64,000 nt of DNA from Aradus depressus (GCA_963662175.1 OY759218.1:4084001-4148000), one strand, 5' to 3'; numbered from the stretch's first letter, positions 1 to 11,830 are shown. The notes: generated by a model from the sequence alone, not told the origin. Numbers and translations: made by a program.

Positions 1-936
1 AAACCCCACAAGGATGACACCTACTAATTTTCCGCGAAATCGGTTGAAGGGAAGGGGGGACCAGAGAAGAGAGGGCTCGACTTAAATACCCTAATAACTG
101 CCGATATAATGACAAAAGTATAGTAGAGGATTCAGAAGCCTCTACGTAAGTCAAATATTGAGTTTTAGACAAAACGGTCCATTGGCTTTGGAGGGAGAGC
201 GACAGCGTAACTAATTAATTCTTTCTGGGTAAGTACATAATCGGTGATTCACCGATGACTTTTTTTCAGTATGATGTTGATTATTTCTTTTGCACTTTCA
301 TCATAATTATGATTTTTTAATTAAAATTTTATTTTTATTTTTAGGTAAAGTAAGTTTTGAACGAAATTTTTGTGAAATGTGTTGGTCCAAGAGGTCGAAA
401 AATTGCATAATATCCCCTATATACGTATAACTAGAGAAATAAATAAACACAATATATATTTTATACGTGTATCCAGAATTTTCTAATGACGTCTATTAAT
501 TTTCAGGCAAATCGGCAAAAGAGAAGGGGCAATAAGGGGGAAGGCTTAACTCAAAACCTCTAAACAAAATGTCATATGTAGATTGAAAACCCTGTAAGGA
601 CAACAATTATTACATTTCAGCGGAATCAGCTGAAGTGGAGGGGAGATCAAAGGGGGGCTCAACTCAAAAAACTTAATAACTGCCGATCTATTGAATGTAT
701 CGACATGAAATTCCATATTTTTAGTCAAAACTTTATGAGGACAATACCTGTTACATTTCAGCACAATCGGCCGAAGTGAAGGGGAGGGGGCTCAACTCAA
801 AAACTCTAATAACTGCCGATCAAATGAATTTATCAACACATAATTTATTATGAGGATTATGAGATCATATGTAAGTCAACTATTGATTAATTCGTTCGGG
901 AAAGTCGAATGGAGGTGATTCACCGATGATTTTTTT
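1..936 (-). repeat. HT repeats, two minus copies
   Basis: The first ends with GTGATTCACCGATGAC at about 250-265; the second spans about 440-936 and ends GGTGATTCACCGATG. Both carry M units (GATCAAATGAATTTATC and similar). 270-440 holds only AT-rich sequence. Confidence 0.85.
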
Positions 937-938
937 AA

Positions 939-1505
939 AAATAGGATTCACGGAAACCAATTTAATGATGGGACTTAATAAGCAGCATAGTTATGTTTTT
1001 TAAATAGGATTCACGGAAACCAATTTAATGATGAGACTTAATAAATAGCATAGTTATGTTTTTTAAATAAGATTCACGGAAACCAATTTAATGATGAGAC
1101 TTAATAAATAGCATAGTTATGTTTTTTAAATAAGATTCACGGAAACCAATTTAATGATGGGACTTAATAAATAGCATAGTTATGTTTTTTAAATAAGATT
1201 CACGGAAACCAATTTAATGATGGGACTTAATAAATAGCATAGTTATGTTTTTTAAATAAGATTCACGGAAACCAATTTAATGATGAGACTTAATAAATAG
1301 CATAGTTATGTTTTTTAAATAAGATTCACGGAAACCAATTTAATGATGGGACTTAATAAATAGCATAGTTATGTTTTTTAAATAAGATTCACGGAAACCA
1401 ATTTAATGATGAGACTTAATAAATAGCATAGTTATGTTTTTTAAATAAGATTCACGGAAACCAATTTAATGATGGGACTTAATAAATAGCATAGTTATGT
1501 TTTTT
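939..1505. repeat. 63-bp tandem array, 9 units
   Basis: GATTCACGGAAACCAATTTA recurs at 945, 1008, 1071 and every 63 bp to 1449. Units differ mainly by an A/G site after ATGATG and in the first unit (AGCAGCAT). Confidence 0.97.
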
Positions 1506-1714
1506 TCGCTGGTGGAATGTGGAGGGGGGAGGGTGGAGGGAGGGGGGTAAGGAGGGTTCGAACCTGGAATTCCTGTCTGCAAACCTGATTCTACAGACTT
1601 ATTACAGGAACTCCACGAGAACTCCACATCTTCAGTCACTATTTACTTCGTCTTATTAACCCTTCCTTTCTCACGTATCATATATTTAAGTTCTGACTTA
1701 AAGAAAAAAAAAAA

Positions 1715-2056
1715 ATTGGTGATCAAAAAATCACCAGGAATGTACCTCCCCAGCGCAAAATGAAGTTTTTACTCTCTGTACCAATATCACTGAAATTTGA
1801 CAGTCAAGTCCTCATTGGGTTTTGACTTTAAATATGAATATTCATGTCGATAAATTCATTACATCAGCATTATTTGGGATTTATGAGTTGAGCCCCCTTC
1901 CATTCTGCCGATCCGCTGAAAACTAACAAGTGTCGTCCTTATGAGGTTTTAGTTTCCCATCAGGAGCGTGGAATGATGTATTGACAAAGAATTTATGAGA
2001 ATTCAGAAGTCCATGAGTAATACATCTATTGGTTTTCAACCAAATCTGTACATTGT
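1715..2056. repeat. HT repeat, plus then minus fragment
   Basis: Plus head (AATGTACCTCCCCAGCGC) and M unit to about 1970, then a minus fragment leading into the 53-bp array. Confidence 0.75.
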
Positions 2057-2378
2057 TTTCAGGGGGAGAGCGATGTTGTTGTTTAATTTGCGCTGGGGAA
2101 GGACATTGTTTACAGGGGGAAAGCGATATTGTTGTTTAATTTGCGCTGGAGAAGTACATTGATTACAGGGGGAGAGCGATGTTGTTGTTTAATTTGCGCT
2201 GGGGAAGTACATTGTTTACAGGGGGAGAGCGATGTTGTTGTTTAATTTGCGCTGGGGAAGTACATTGTTTACAGGGGGAGAGCGATGTTGTTGTTTAATT
2301 TGTGCTGGTGAAGTACATTGTTTACAGGGGGAGAGCGATGTTGTTGTTTAATTTGCGCTGGGAGGGTACATTGTTTAC
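2057..2378. repeat. 53-bp tandem array, 6 units, derived from an HT end
   Basis: Units read CAGGGGGAGAGCGATGTTG, TTTAATTTGCGCTGGGGAAG, TACATTGTTTA. The same order (GGGAGAGCGA, GCTGGGGAAGTACATTG) forms the minus-oriented head of HT repeats. Confidence 0.95.
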
Positions 2379-3025
2379 AATTCGGAGGATTATTATGTGC
2401 ATCCAGAACTGAGAAGGACGGCATCTATTGATTTCCAGACAAATCGGTCCAAGGAAAGAGGTATCCTGTCCATATAACACATACACAGGCAGAATTCGAA
2501 TTTTTGATACATTACATAAATTGCGCTAAACGATTAACTGGAGAAGTAAAGCATTCGTGAATCATCGGCAGAAATCTCCAACTCGATTTATTTGGAATAA
2601 TCAGAACAGGTTAACTCTCGTTAGAATGAATGTATCGACACGACATTTTATATGTGTAACCAGAACCCTCTAACGACTATACCTATATATTTTCAACAAA
2701 ATCGGCCGAAGGGGAGGGGAGGAATTGGGGGGAGGTTTAACATAAAAACTCCAATAACTACAGTTCCAATGAATTTATCGACATTTTTTTTTTTTTTTTT
2801 TTTATTAGGTTTTAAAGGAAAGTGCGCCTTGCAATTAATCGACATGAATTTTTTTATTTCAATTCAAAACCCCATAAAGATACAAAACACACAAAATTTA
2901 GTATGAGGATTGAGCACTATGTAAGACAAATATTGAGTTTTACCACAAACCGTTCATTGACTTTGGAGGGAGAGAGAAAATTGTATTGATTAATTCATGA
3001 TGGGGAAGTATATTATGACGACATC
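2379..3025 (-). repeat. HT repeats, minus fragments
   Basis: Partial unit 2380-2600 and a longer copy 2610-3025 with ATCGGCCGAAGGGGAGG and TGATGGGGAAGTATATTA. From 3026 to 3564 I see no feature beyond a T-run. Confidence 0.75.
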
Positions 3026-3564
3026 TCGTCTGACCGATTATAGAAGTGGGGAAGACGTGAGTGAGTCCACAGTTCTCCACCTCCAATTATTTGTAATAAT
3101 TTGCATTTTCTCTTTCTCTGTAAACCCTCTCTGCGCCTGATTTGGCTCAAAGTCAGTAGATCCCTATTTGTGGACTCCTAAAAATCCAATAGAATTTCTT
3201 ATTAAAATCTTTATTCCATAAAGGAGGAGGTTTTGGACTTAAGTCTAATCACCTAAAACGGACGTCTGGACTTCTCTTTTTTTTTTTTTTGTTAATATGG
3301 ATATAGTTGAGACGTATGGTTTATTTTGAATCCAATTATTAATGTGTTTGGCCGAAGAGGGATGGTAGATTTTTTCATTAATTTCATTTCCATACGAAAA
3401 AATCCAAATTACAAATGCATAACGTGTCACGGTAGGGGTCCCACCACCCGTGGGTATAACAATTTTCAATAGGTAAGGCTGGAAGGATGCCGCTACCCCA
3501 TTATTCTTATAAGCTCAACACCCGCCTAGCCACTCAAACATGTATACAATCTTTAAAACTAAAG

Positions 3565-3650
3565 AAAAATCTTCGGTGAATCACCGGCAATGTACTTCCC
3601 CAGAAAGAAATAATCCATTAACTTTGCGCTAATATTTAATTATTGACTTA
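3565..3650 (+). repeat. HT repeat, left part split by the Tc1 element
   Basis: CGGTGAATCACCGGCAATGT, CTTCCCCAG, AATATTTAATTATTGACTTA; continues at 5281. Confidence 0.95.
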
Positions 3651-5280
3651 CTGTGGCGTTCAAAAGTATTTGCACAAGCAATATTTTACTCATAATCATA
3701 GTAAGGGATAACTAAAAAAATCATATAACTAGGTATACAAAAACGTTATTTTTTTATGCATATATTTGCGTAAAAACCGTTAATGCGAAATAAGAATATA
3801 TATTTTTACAACAATTTTTCTTGAAAAAGCTCCGTTCAAAAGTATTTGCACAAATTATACTGGTTATTTTAATTAGTACAGTAATTCTATACCTGAGTGT
3901 GTTTACTCTTTTTGTTTACATTTCCTTTCTCACTCAATTAGGGATTAACATTCTTCAGAATAGTCTACTATTTTAATCCAGTCTCAGTCAACATGGCACC
4001 GAAGAAACGTGAGTTATCCCAGGCAGTAAGGGGAAATATTATTTTATTGAGAAACCAAGGCAAAACCTACCGTGAAATTGGGAATATTTCAAATTTAAAT
4101 TTTTCTACAGTCCGTTATGTCATAAAAAGGTTCGAGGAGACAGGAAATACGTTAAATAAGCAACGAACAGGACGACCAAGGGCTCTGACACAACGGGAGT
4201 GCAGGGATATCGTAGGGGAAGTAAAGGCACACCCATCCACAAGTGGTTGGCAATTAGTCAATAAGGTCGAATTGACTTGTGAAAAACGTGTGAGTGAATC
4301 AACAGTAAAAAGAGCGCTCTATAAAGCTGATTTTCATGGAAGAGTTCCAAGGAAAAAACCCTTCATATCTGAGGGCAACAGGAAAAAAAGGTTGGAATTT
4401 GCAAAAACCCATCTCAGCAAGCCAATGGAATTTTGGCAAAGCGTCCTCTTTAGTGATGAGAGCAAATTTAACGTTTTTGGAAGTGACGGGAAAAAATATA
4501 TCTGGCGAAAACCAAATAAAGAGCTTAAACGCCTTAATGTCACACCTACGATAAAACATGGTGGAGGTCATGTGATGGTCTGGGGGTGTGTGGCTTATAA
4601 TGGGGTAGGCAATCTTGTCCCAATTGAATCTGTCATGACTGCTGATACCTACGTCAACATTTTGCGCCATAATCTCCGAGCTAGTGCCATCAAATTGAAT
4701 ATGGAAAATATTTTTATATTCCAACAGGACAATGATCCAAAACACAAGGCCAATAAAACCAGAGAATGGCTTCTTTATAATGCGCCCAGAATGCTACAAA
4801 CCCCTCCACAATCTCCAGACTTAAATATTATAGAACATGTTTGGAACTATTTAGACCTTAACATTCGAAAACATAAAATTAAGGAAAAAAATAATTTAAA
4901 AGACATTTTATTGGACGAGTGGAATAAAGTTGACATTACCTTCATAAAAAATTTAGTTAATTCCATGCCAAGGAGGCTTCAGGCTGTGATAGACGCCAAT
5001 GGACTTTATACCAAGTATTAAAAATATTATAGGTTGTTTTATTGATTTTATAATAATTTTTATTTCAAGTTTTATATTATGTGCAAATACTTTTGAACGG
5101 AGCTTTTTCAAGAAAAATTGTTGTAAAAATATGTATTCTTATTTCGCATTAACGGGTTTTACGTAAATATATGCTTAAATAAATAACGTTTTTGTATATC
5201 TAGTTATATGATTTTTTTAGTTGTCCCTTACTATGATTATGAGTAATATATTGCTTGTGCAAATACTTTTGAACGCCACG
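3651..5280 (+). mobile_element. Tc1/mariner transposon with IR/DR ends
   Basis: A 1630-bp element flanked by TA (3649-3650 and 5281-5282). Its ends are inverted repeats of about 200 bp (3651-3853, 5080-5280). Each end holds two copies of a short direct repeat reading GTTCAAAAGTATTTGCACAA (outer 3658-3677, inner 3834-3853, mirrored on the right). This is the IR/DR arrangement known from some Tc1 elements. Removing the element and one TA rebuilds a normal HT repeat (gacTTAcatagggg), so the insertion is young relative to its host repeat. It carries an uninterrupted transposase. Confidence 0.95.
3993..5021 (+). CDS. Tc1-like DD34E transposase
   Basis: 342 aa with no frameshift or stop, the usual Tc1 length. 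The N-terminus has two helix-turn-helix DNA-binding parts (roughly residues 5-55, TYREIGNISNLNFSTVRYVI, and 65-110) separated by the basic linker KQRTGRPR, an AT-hook-like GRPR motif. The catalytic domain shows D in VLFSDESKFNVFG, D in FQQDNDPKHKA and E in SPDLNIIEHVW. Thirty-four residues separate the second D and the E (DD34E). The GGGHVMVWGC motif is also present. The enzyme would bind the inner and outer direct repeats and cut and paste into TA. The start is the first ATG after the left TIR. An intact frame with matched long TIRs means mobility is plausible; activity cannot be judged from sequence alone. Confidence 0.95.
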   Translation: MAPKKRELSQAVRGNIILLRNQGKTYREIGNISNLNFSTVRYVIKRFEETGNTLNKQRTGRPRALTQRECRDIVGEVKAHPSTSGWQLVNKVELTCEKRVSESTVKRALYKADFHGRVPRKKPFISEGNRKKRLEFAKTHLSKPMEFWQSVLFSDESKFNVFGSDGKKYIWRKPNKELKRLNVTPTIKHGGGHVMVWGCVAYNGVGNLVPIESVMTADTYVNILRHNLRASAIKLNMENIFIFQQDNDPKHKANKTREWLLYNAPRMLQTPPQSPDLNIIEHVWNYLDLNIRKHKIKEKNNLKDILLDEWNKVDITFIKNLVNSMPRRLQAVIDANGLYTKY

Positions 5281-6048
5281 TACATAGGGGCTCCTAAATC
5301 CACATATTAAATTTCGTGTCGATAAATTCATCACATCGGCAGTTATTAGAGTTTTTTAATAGGAACCCCCTCTGATTATTAATCTTATTACCCAATTAAT
5401 TAATAAGTGTCGTCCTTATATGGTTTTGAATTCACATATGAAATTTTGTGTCGATACAATTATTACAACGGCAGTTGTTAGAGTTTTTGTGTTAAGCCTT
5501 ACCCTGAACCCCCCCCTCCCCCCCCCCCTTCCTTTGACCGATTTGACTGAAAATCGATAGGTGTCCTTATGGGGTTCAGGTAACACATAAAATTTCGTGT
5601 CGATACATTCATTCTATCGGCAATTATTATTTATTCTACCGGGAGTTATCGTGTTCACAGACAGTCAAACATTTTTTTCATATTTGATATCTGGAGCTCG
5701 GAAAACATGAAATTCTGTTGAAAACTCCGCATCCAATTGTTGACCGATTACATAACTTCACCTATACTTACTTGGTACAGCTGGCAAGTGAATGTCGTTG
5801 GAGGATCACCGACAATGTATTTCTCCAACGCCAATTAATCAACAAAGCTTTCTGAGTCTCTGAGGTTGAAAATTAATAGGTGTCTTACTCAGGGATTTCT
5901 GGATCCTCATACTAAAGTTTGTGATTTGATATATTCGTTACATCGACAGTTATTAGGGTTATTAGATATTGTATGGGATTTCGGTTTCGATACATCCGTT
6001 ACTTCGGCAGTTATAGGAGTTTTTGTGTTAAGCCCCCCTTTAAAACCC
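5281..6048 (+). repeat. HT repeats, right part of split copy plus a second copy
   Basis: Continues the interrupted copy through three M units to the tail near 5785 (ACAGCTGGCAAGTGAA). A second plus copy starts about 5792 directly after it, showing a tandem head-to-tail junction. Confidence 0.9.
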
Positions 6049-6123
6049 TTGAGCAGGCCGTCCTTCGGAAAGGACGTTAAGCGACGGTCCCGAGCCTGTA
6101 CGATGTCAGGTACTCGTTAAAGC
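6049..6123 (+). mobile_element. SINE body fragment
   Basis: 75 bp with GGACGTTAAGCGACGGTCCC and TCAGGTACTCGTTAAAG, fused to the end of an HT copy. Confidence 0.6.
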
Positions 6124-6189
6124 TTATAAATTAGATACATAAATATATACGTATGTGATTAGTAATAAAAATGACATTAAAAAAAAAAA

Positions 6190-6730
6190 AAATGAGTGAT
6201 TCACTGGCAATGTACTTCCCCATCACGAATTAATCAATTACGTTTTTGCTCTCCCTTCAAAACCGACCGTTGGCGCTAAAAATCAATAGGAGCTTCATAC
6301 TATCATACTAATTTTGATGTTGGTACATTCATCTATTAATCGGTAGTTATTGGGGACAATTTCATGTTGACACATCCATTAATCCGTAGTTATTGGGGAC
6401 AATTTCATGTTGACACATCCATTAATCGGAGTTGTTGGGGACAATTTCATGTTAACACATCTATTAATCGGTAGTTATTAATGTATTTGTGTTAAGGCCC
6501 TCCTCTATATCCCGACTTTTCTTTGGCCAATTTAGCCGAAAATCAATAGACGGCGTCATGGGGTTCTGGATACACCTATAAAATTTTGTGTCAATGTATT
6601 AATTCTATCGGGATTTTTTTAAAGGCATTTTTTTTGGAATCAGGAGATCCGGAAAACGTGAAATTCAAGTGAAAACTCAACATCAAATTTGTGACGAATA
6701 TGTTACTTGCCCTGAAACTTGTAGAGAAAC
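6190..6730 (+). repeat. HT repeat, plus
   Basis: Head at 6192 (GTGATTCACTGGCAATGTAC), tail ending TTACTTGCCC. Contains the 43-bp array. Confidence 0.88.
6335..6476. repeat. 43-bp tandem array, 3 units, inside an HT copy
   Basis: ATTAATCSGTAGTTATTGGG followed by GACAATTTCATGTTGACACA repeats at 6335, 6378, 6421; a fourth start lies at 6463. Confidence 0.9.
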
Positions 6731-6905
6731 CATCTCTGTAGTTCGACCACACCTCAGACAATCATTTGTAACGTTCTTAGCAAATATGTTACTTCCCCTA
6801 TACTAGAGTAGAGCTGGGCAAGTGAAACTTGTAGAGAAACCATCTCTGTAGTTCGACCACACCTCAGACAATCATTTGTAACGTTCTTGGCAAATAATTT
6901 CAATG
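6700..6905. repeat. Tandem duplication of HT tail plus flank
   Basis: GAAACTTGTAGAGAAACC through AACGTTCTTRGCAAATA occurs at about 6713 and 6828. The HT tail hairpin between them is partly missing from the first copy. Confidence 0.85.
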
Positions 6906-7364
6906 ATGTCAATTTAATACGTTACTAAAGGTTATTAATTCAATTTTTCGTCTACATAGTTCATACCGCCATTATTACTATAAAAAAATTATTATTTATG
7001 AATAATTATTATAAAGAATATATGAAACATTAAGAGAGGAATTTGATAATTATAGGCGCTCAACTTTAGAAAATTATTAATTCAATTTTTGGCTTGTTCA
7101 TGAGCCCATTATTAAAACACAAATTAGAAATAAAACGTTTATTATTATTATTAATATTATTTTAATCCATGTATCTGAAACCTATTATTAAAATAATAAA
7201 TAAAAACAGGGCACAATAATTTTTCCTGTTTTTATTATTTGTTTAGATTTCAGTTTAGTGCCAAATTTGATTACCACTGAAATTCCATTGATTTCATCTC
7301 CAATAACAAATAAAACACAAACAGTGAAATAATAGTAAAATTATAAAAAAAAAAAATTTGAAAT

Positions 7365-7672
7365 GAGTAACATTGGTGAATCACCGGCCATGTACTTCCC
7401 TAGCTGATAAATTAAGTTTCCACTCTCCCCTGAAATCTCCTCCTTTCCCAATTGAGTAAAAAATCAAAACGTGTTTTACTTATGGACTGAATTAGCATAT
7501 ACAATTTTGTATCGAAACATTCATTCTATTAAGAGTATTGGGTTTTTGAAATTAAGCCCCCTCTAATCCTCCCCTTCCATTCGGTCGATTAGGCTAAAAC
7601 TCGATCGGTGTCGAACTCAGGGAATTCTCATTCCACAGAAAAATTCTATTTCGTTACATTCATTACAATGGT

Positions 7673-7707
<35 letters not shown>

Positions 7708-8265
7708 TATAAAGCTTTACCTCTAAACCCTCTTTCTTTTGAATCGATTTGACTGAAAATCAATATATGTCGTCCTTATTGGCTTCTGGATCCAAATATA
7801 AAAGTTTGTGTCAATATATTCAACTCATCAGAAGTTATCGTGTACCACACGGTAGACACACCCATATGAATTTTTTATTCTTTAATTTTTAGATTGAGGG
7901 TCGTTCCGATGTAAATTAACTTCTGATTACATAACTTCCCCTGTACTACGTATAGCTGAGGATCTAAACAACAACATATTACTGAGTAAAACAAAATCAA
8001 GCAATTTGTATGCACTGAAGATGAAGTGTATCCCATAATTCACGAAGGTGATTAAAGCAATGACGTACTGATCTATTCGGCTTGTGATGATACAAACTTA
8101 ATTTGCAATGATGGTTTAGATCAGAAAAATAAAAAATCGGCAGTGAATCATCCCTAATGTACTTTCCCAAATAAGTTTTCGCTCTCCCTCATTACCCTTC
8201 TCCAATCCGTCCACCAGACGGAAAATCAATAGTTGTCCTTATGGGATTCTGGATATATTATCATA
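7365..8265 (+). repeat. HT repeats, plus
   Basis: Copy 7365-7970 with tail CCCCTGTACTACGTATAGCT, then a head fragment 8135-8265. AT-rich DNA at 6905-7365 has no recognised feature. Confidence 0.85.
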
Positions 8266-8572
8266 TAGGTACTATACTAATATATAAAGAGAGAAAGTTT
8301 GTTTGTATTCGAGGTAATATCGAAAACTATTAATCGATTTGGATAACCGTTGGGAGCTTATTTCTTTCCGGTGGACATAGGTTATACATGTTCATGCTTT
8401 ATCAAAAGGGAACTGAGCTGTGATGGTAAAAGTGAAGCAAGTCGGAGGAGAAACGACCGGGCGCCGTTTATTGCAACATAAACTACCGATTACACTATCG
8501 TCTGATTTAGTTATAAACTGACTAGGTTGCTGAATGCGAAGCGTTCTTATAGATAAATCAGGTGGATAAGGA

Positions 8573-8966
8573 ATTCTAAAGGTATGTCCACACTAGGCAA
8601 CAAATTGGTGGCAACATGTTGCCAACACTTTGACATGGCAACATGAAGTTGCTTCAATTGTATCTGGATACATGTTGTCTGTGATGTTGTGCGTCCACAC
8701 CACAACCAGTCAAATGTTGAAAATGGACGTGAAAGCTGCTGGTGTTCAACGCAAAATGTTGTCAACACTGTCCACACTGAGCGATGTTACCCATATAAGA
8801 GCGATGTTACCCGTATAAAACGGGATACACGGATACAAGCAACAAGCAACGAATTTCTTTGATGTATGCCGCCAAATGTTGACGAGTATCCATCAACATG
8901 TTGCTTGTTTACAGCAACATGTTGCCAACAATTTGTTACCTGGTGTGTACTAAGCTTTAGAAATCT
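8573..8966. mobile_element. MITE with about 45-bp terminal inverted repeats
   Basis: Left TTCTAAAGGTATGTCCACAC and GGCAACATGTTGCC pair with the right-end complement TTCTAAAGCTTAGTACACAC and GGCAACATGTTGC. The interior has more CAACATGTTG palindromes and no coding capacity. Superfamily and target duplication unresolved. Confidence 0.65.
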
Positions 8967-9019
8967 CTGTGCCTTTACAGTTAAAAAATTGTTGGTTTTG
9001 AAATATTTACTTCCTTTTT

Positions 9020-9290
9020 AATAAATGCTAATGTATCGACATGAAGTTTATATTTAAATTAAAAAATCCATAAGGACGATATATTTTGGGGATCAGCTCA
9101 ACTGAAAAACCCTAATAACTATCTATTTAATGAATGTATTGACACAACGTACGAGTCGCATAAGAATTCAGAAGTTCCTACGTAAGTCAACTAAGTTTTG
9201 ATTTTTATAACGTTCGATTGATTTTGAAGGGAGAGTGAAAACTTAGTTAATTTATAGCTGAGGAAGTTCATTGCATTTGTCCAATTCTTC
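9020..9290 (-). repeat. HT repeat, minus fragment
   Basis: M unit and head (TAATTTATAGCTGAGGAAGT). Confidence 0.75.
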
Positions 9291-9597
9291 TAATTCTTTT
9301 TTGGAAATGGTTCACTTGGGTTGTGGTCTAGTTGTGGGTGTAGAATGAAAGAAGGTTGAGCCCTCCCTAGAAGTTTGTTTGTTCTGTTGACAGTCAGTGA
9401 ATATTAGATAAAGAGGCTCCTAATGGCTTTTAAATAATTTATAAGAGCATTGTTTGTATACAAAAGGGACGAGTGGACGAGACTACCTGTTCATAGTATA
9501 GTCAAGCCGTGTGGGCGTCTTTCAGAGCTGTCTCAAGAGAAAACTTCACTCCACCTCACCTCCTCGACCAATCTCTTCACTTTTTATGATTAAACTA

Positions 9598-9690
9598 GCA
9601 GGTAACCCGAAGTAACTTTAAGCAGGTTAGTAACTTAAAACAGGTTATTAACTTCAAGCAATTTAGTAACTTTAAGCAGGTTAGTAACGT
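9598..9690. repeat. Short tandem repeat, about 19-bp units
   Basis: Variants of AGTAACTTTAAGCAGGTT repeat about five times. Confidence 0.75.
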
Positions 9691-10029
9691 TACCTGCCCG
9701 GTTAGTTAAGTTAGATGATTTTAGAAATCAGTTGAAATTTTTAATAATTTTGAGGCCTCTGGTTGTTGACTTACCTGCCCCCCCCCCCCCCCCCTCCCTC
9801 TTCACCCTCTGTATAATTGGAATTTTTTGATGTTTCAGGGCCTGAGGAAGACCTTTAAAAGGATGTTCTCTACTCGATATTCAGTTCAAGACTCAGAACC
9901 ATTGTAGCAAACCCCTCCCCTCATTCAGAATAGATACGTGAAATATCCATATGATCAAACGTTGAATTTGATTTGCTACATGTAGTTTCATACTGGGTCT
10001 ACGTTTAAGTCGGGCTTATCAACCGTTAA

Positions 10030-10660
10030 AGATCTAGTATCGATGTACTTCCCCAGCACGAATTAATCAATTACATTTTCGGTTTCCAGCCAAAGCCAAT
10101 TTATCGTTTGGGCTAAAACTCAATATTTGACTTACATAGTGGTTTCTGAATCCTCATACTAAATTTTGTGTCGATACATTCAATAAATCGGCAGTTATTA
10201 GGGTATTTCTGTCGAGCCCTTCTTCCGCGGAAAACTGATAGGTGTCATCCTAATGGAGTTTTGAATTTAAATTTAAAATATCATGTGGATACATTCATAA
10301 CATCGGTAGTTATTGGGGTTTTTGAGTTGATCCCCTCCTCTAATGCCCCACTCCTCTTTGGCTGATTCCGCTGAGAATAATAGGTGTCGTCATTGTAGGG
10401 CTTTGAATATATATATATAGTAATCCCTAATCCCCGCTTCCCTTTGATCAATTTGGCTGAAAATCAACAGGTGTCCTTAGAGGGTTCTGGACACATATAA
10501 AATTTGGAATGTGTGAACATGTCGATACATTTATTCTATATGGAGTTATTGAGTTCACACACACAGAATTATTTTTTAACTTCCCAGCATATAGGGAAGT
10601 TATTGTAATGGGTCCGAAAATCGAAATAAACATTTTCAACATATTGTTATGTTTCAAGGT
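10030..10660 (+). repeat. HT repeat and T-type sequence before LINE copy
   Basis: Head GATGTACTTCCCCAGCACG, M units, then T-type sequence (AGGGAAGTTATTGTAATGGG) that meets the truncated LINE. Confidence 0.8.
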
Positions 10661-10669
10661 CACTACAGT

Positions 10670-11830
10670 ATTTTTCCCCATGCTGTTGCCATCAAGGAAA
10701 GGACAAATGCCACTTTCAACGCTCTGAGCCGCCTAGCTCGCGCAACATGGGGCCTCAAGTACTCAGCGTGTAGAACGATCTACACGGGAGTGTTCGAGGC
10801 TATGGCTCGTTACGCTGCTGCAGGGTGGTGGTTTAGCCCCACCAAACAGCAGAGGACGAGACTACTGCAGGCCCAAAGAGCTGCCCTCCTAAGGGTCACA
10901 AGGGCCTATCGTACTGTCTCCACAGCAGCGCTACAGGTGCTAGCGGGAGCTCCGCCCATAGACTTGGTCTTGGACGGGGCGGTCGCCTCGTACTTCTGTA
11001 GACGCAATTTGCCCCTGAGAGCAGATATAGATGAGCCCTTGCGCCTCGCCCTGGAGGGCGAACTACGTGGACAGAGCAGACCAGAGCGTTGCAAGGACAT
11101 TGTCCAAAACTGGATATTGCAAAAGTGGCAACAGCGATGGTCACGCTCCTCCGATGGTCGAACGACATTCGCGTATTTTCCCGACGTCCAGGTCCGCCTG
11201 CGCTCCACTTGGGTACAGCCCGATCACTGGACATCTCAGGTACTTTCAGGTCACGGCGACTTCAACTCCAAACTCTTCTTCTTCAAGAGGAAGGATAGCC
11301 CGAACTGTTCGTGTGGCGGCATCGAGACTGCAGAACATGTGGTTCTTGATTGTCCGCTGTACGACAGGGCTAGGGTGGAGTTGATCCGCGCGACAGGATC
11401 GTATCTGGGATTGACCCTGCCGGAGTTGATGACGGAGTCGAACTACCCGGCGTTCGGCCGGTTTGTTACCTCCTGGCGGGAACAAAAAAAGGCCTTTTGA
11501 CCCAGCGCCGGGGGCGATTGACGGGCCAGGCCCGAGTTTTACCCCCCGGCGACCGCGATGTAGAGGCAGCCCCATCCCACTAACCTCGAGCTCTCTCGGC
11601 GCCACCAGGTAGCCGCAACACTAGGAGGTCTGGGAGTGTCAGCCTGTCCCGTTAGGGACCAGAGACTGTCGCCCCCAGACACCCCCCCCCCCCCCCCCCC
11701 CCCCCCATACCATAATTATATACAGTTATATTTGTATATTTGTATTGTTATGTATATTGTACATTCTCTTCCCCGACGAAGTTGCGGGGCGGGTGATTTA
11801 CCGGAGCACCCGGAAATAAAAAACTAAATA
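10670..11830 (+). mobile_element. 5'-truncated R1-clade LINE, C-terminal ORF2 and 3' UTR
   Basis: The fragment begins within the end of the reverse transcriptase and reads in one open frame to the stop at 11498-11500: AVAIKERTNATFNALSRLA, then AGAPPIDLVLDGAVASY, GHGDFNSKLFFFKRK and the zinc finger CSCGGIETAEHVVLDCPLYD. It is clearly related to 31888-32710 but comes from a different subfamily: the proteins diverge and the 3' UTRs share little. This UTR has a 25-C run (11682-11706), ends in ccggagcacccgg, and has an A-rich tail. I could not define the target duplication. The left edge abuts T-type repeat sequence. Confidence 0.88.

Noticed and set aside
939..1505. CRISPR array
   Set aside because: Units are contiguous 63-bp repeats without distinct spacers, in eukaryotic DNA.
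1553..1610. tRNA gene suggested by GGTTCGAACC near 1556
   Set aside because: Only a B-box-like palindrome is present. I could not fold a cloverleaf with acceptor and anticodon stems on either strand.
2652..2906. 84-codon plus-strand frame
   Set aside because: Lies in an HT repeat and is broken by a T-run; such frames recur by chance in HT copies.
4299..4745. 148-codon minus-strand frame
   Set aside because: Lies entirely opposite the intact Tc1 transposase and has no recognisable domain.
10896..11605. Several minus-strand and offset frames over 100 codons
   Set aside because: Shadows of the GC-rich LINE ORF2 fragment on the plus strand.
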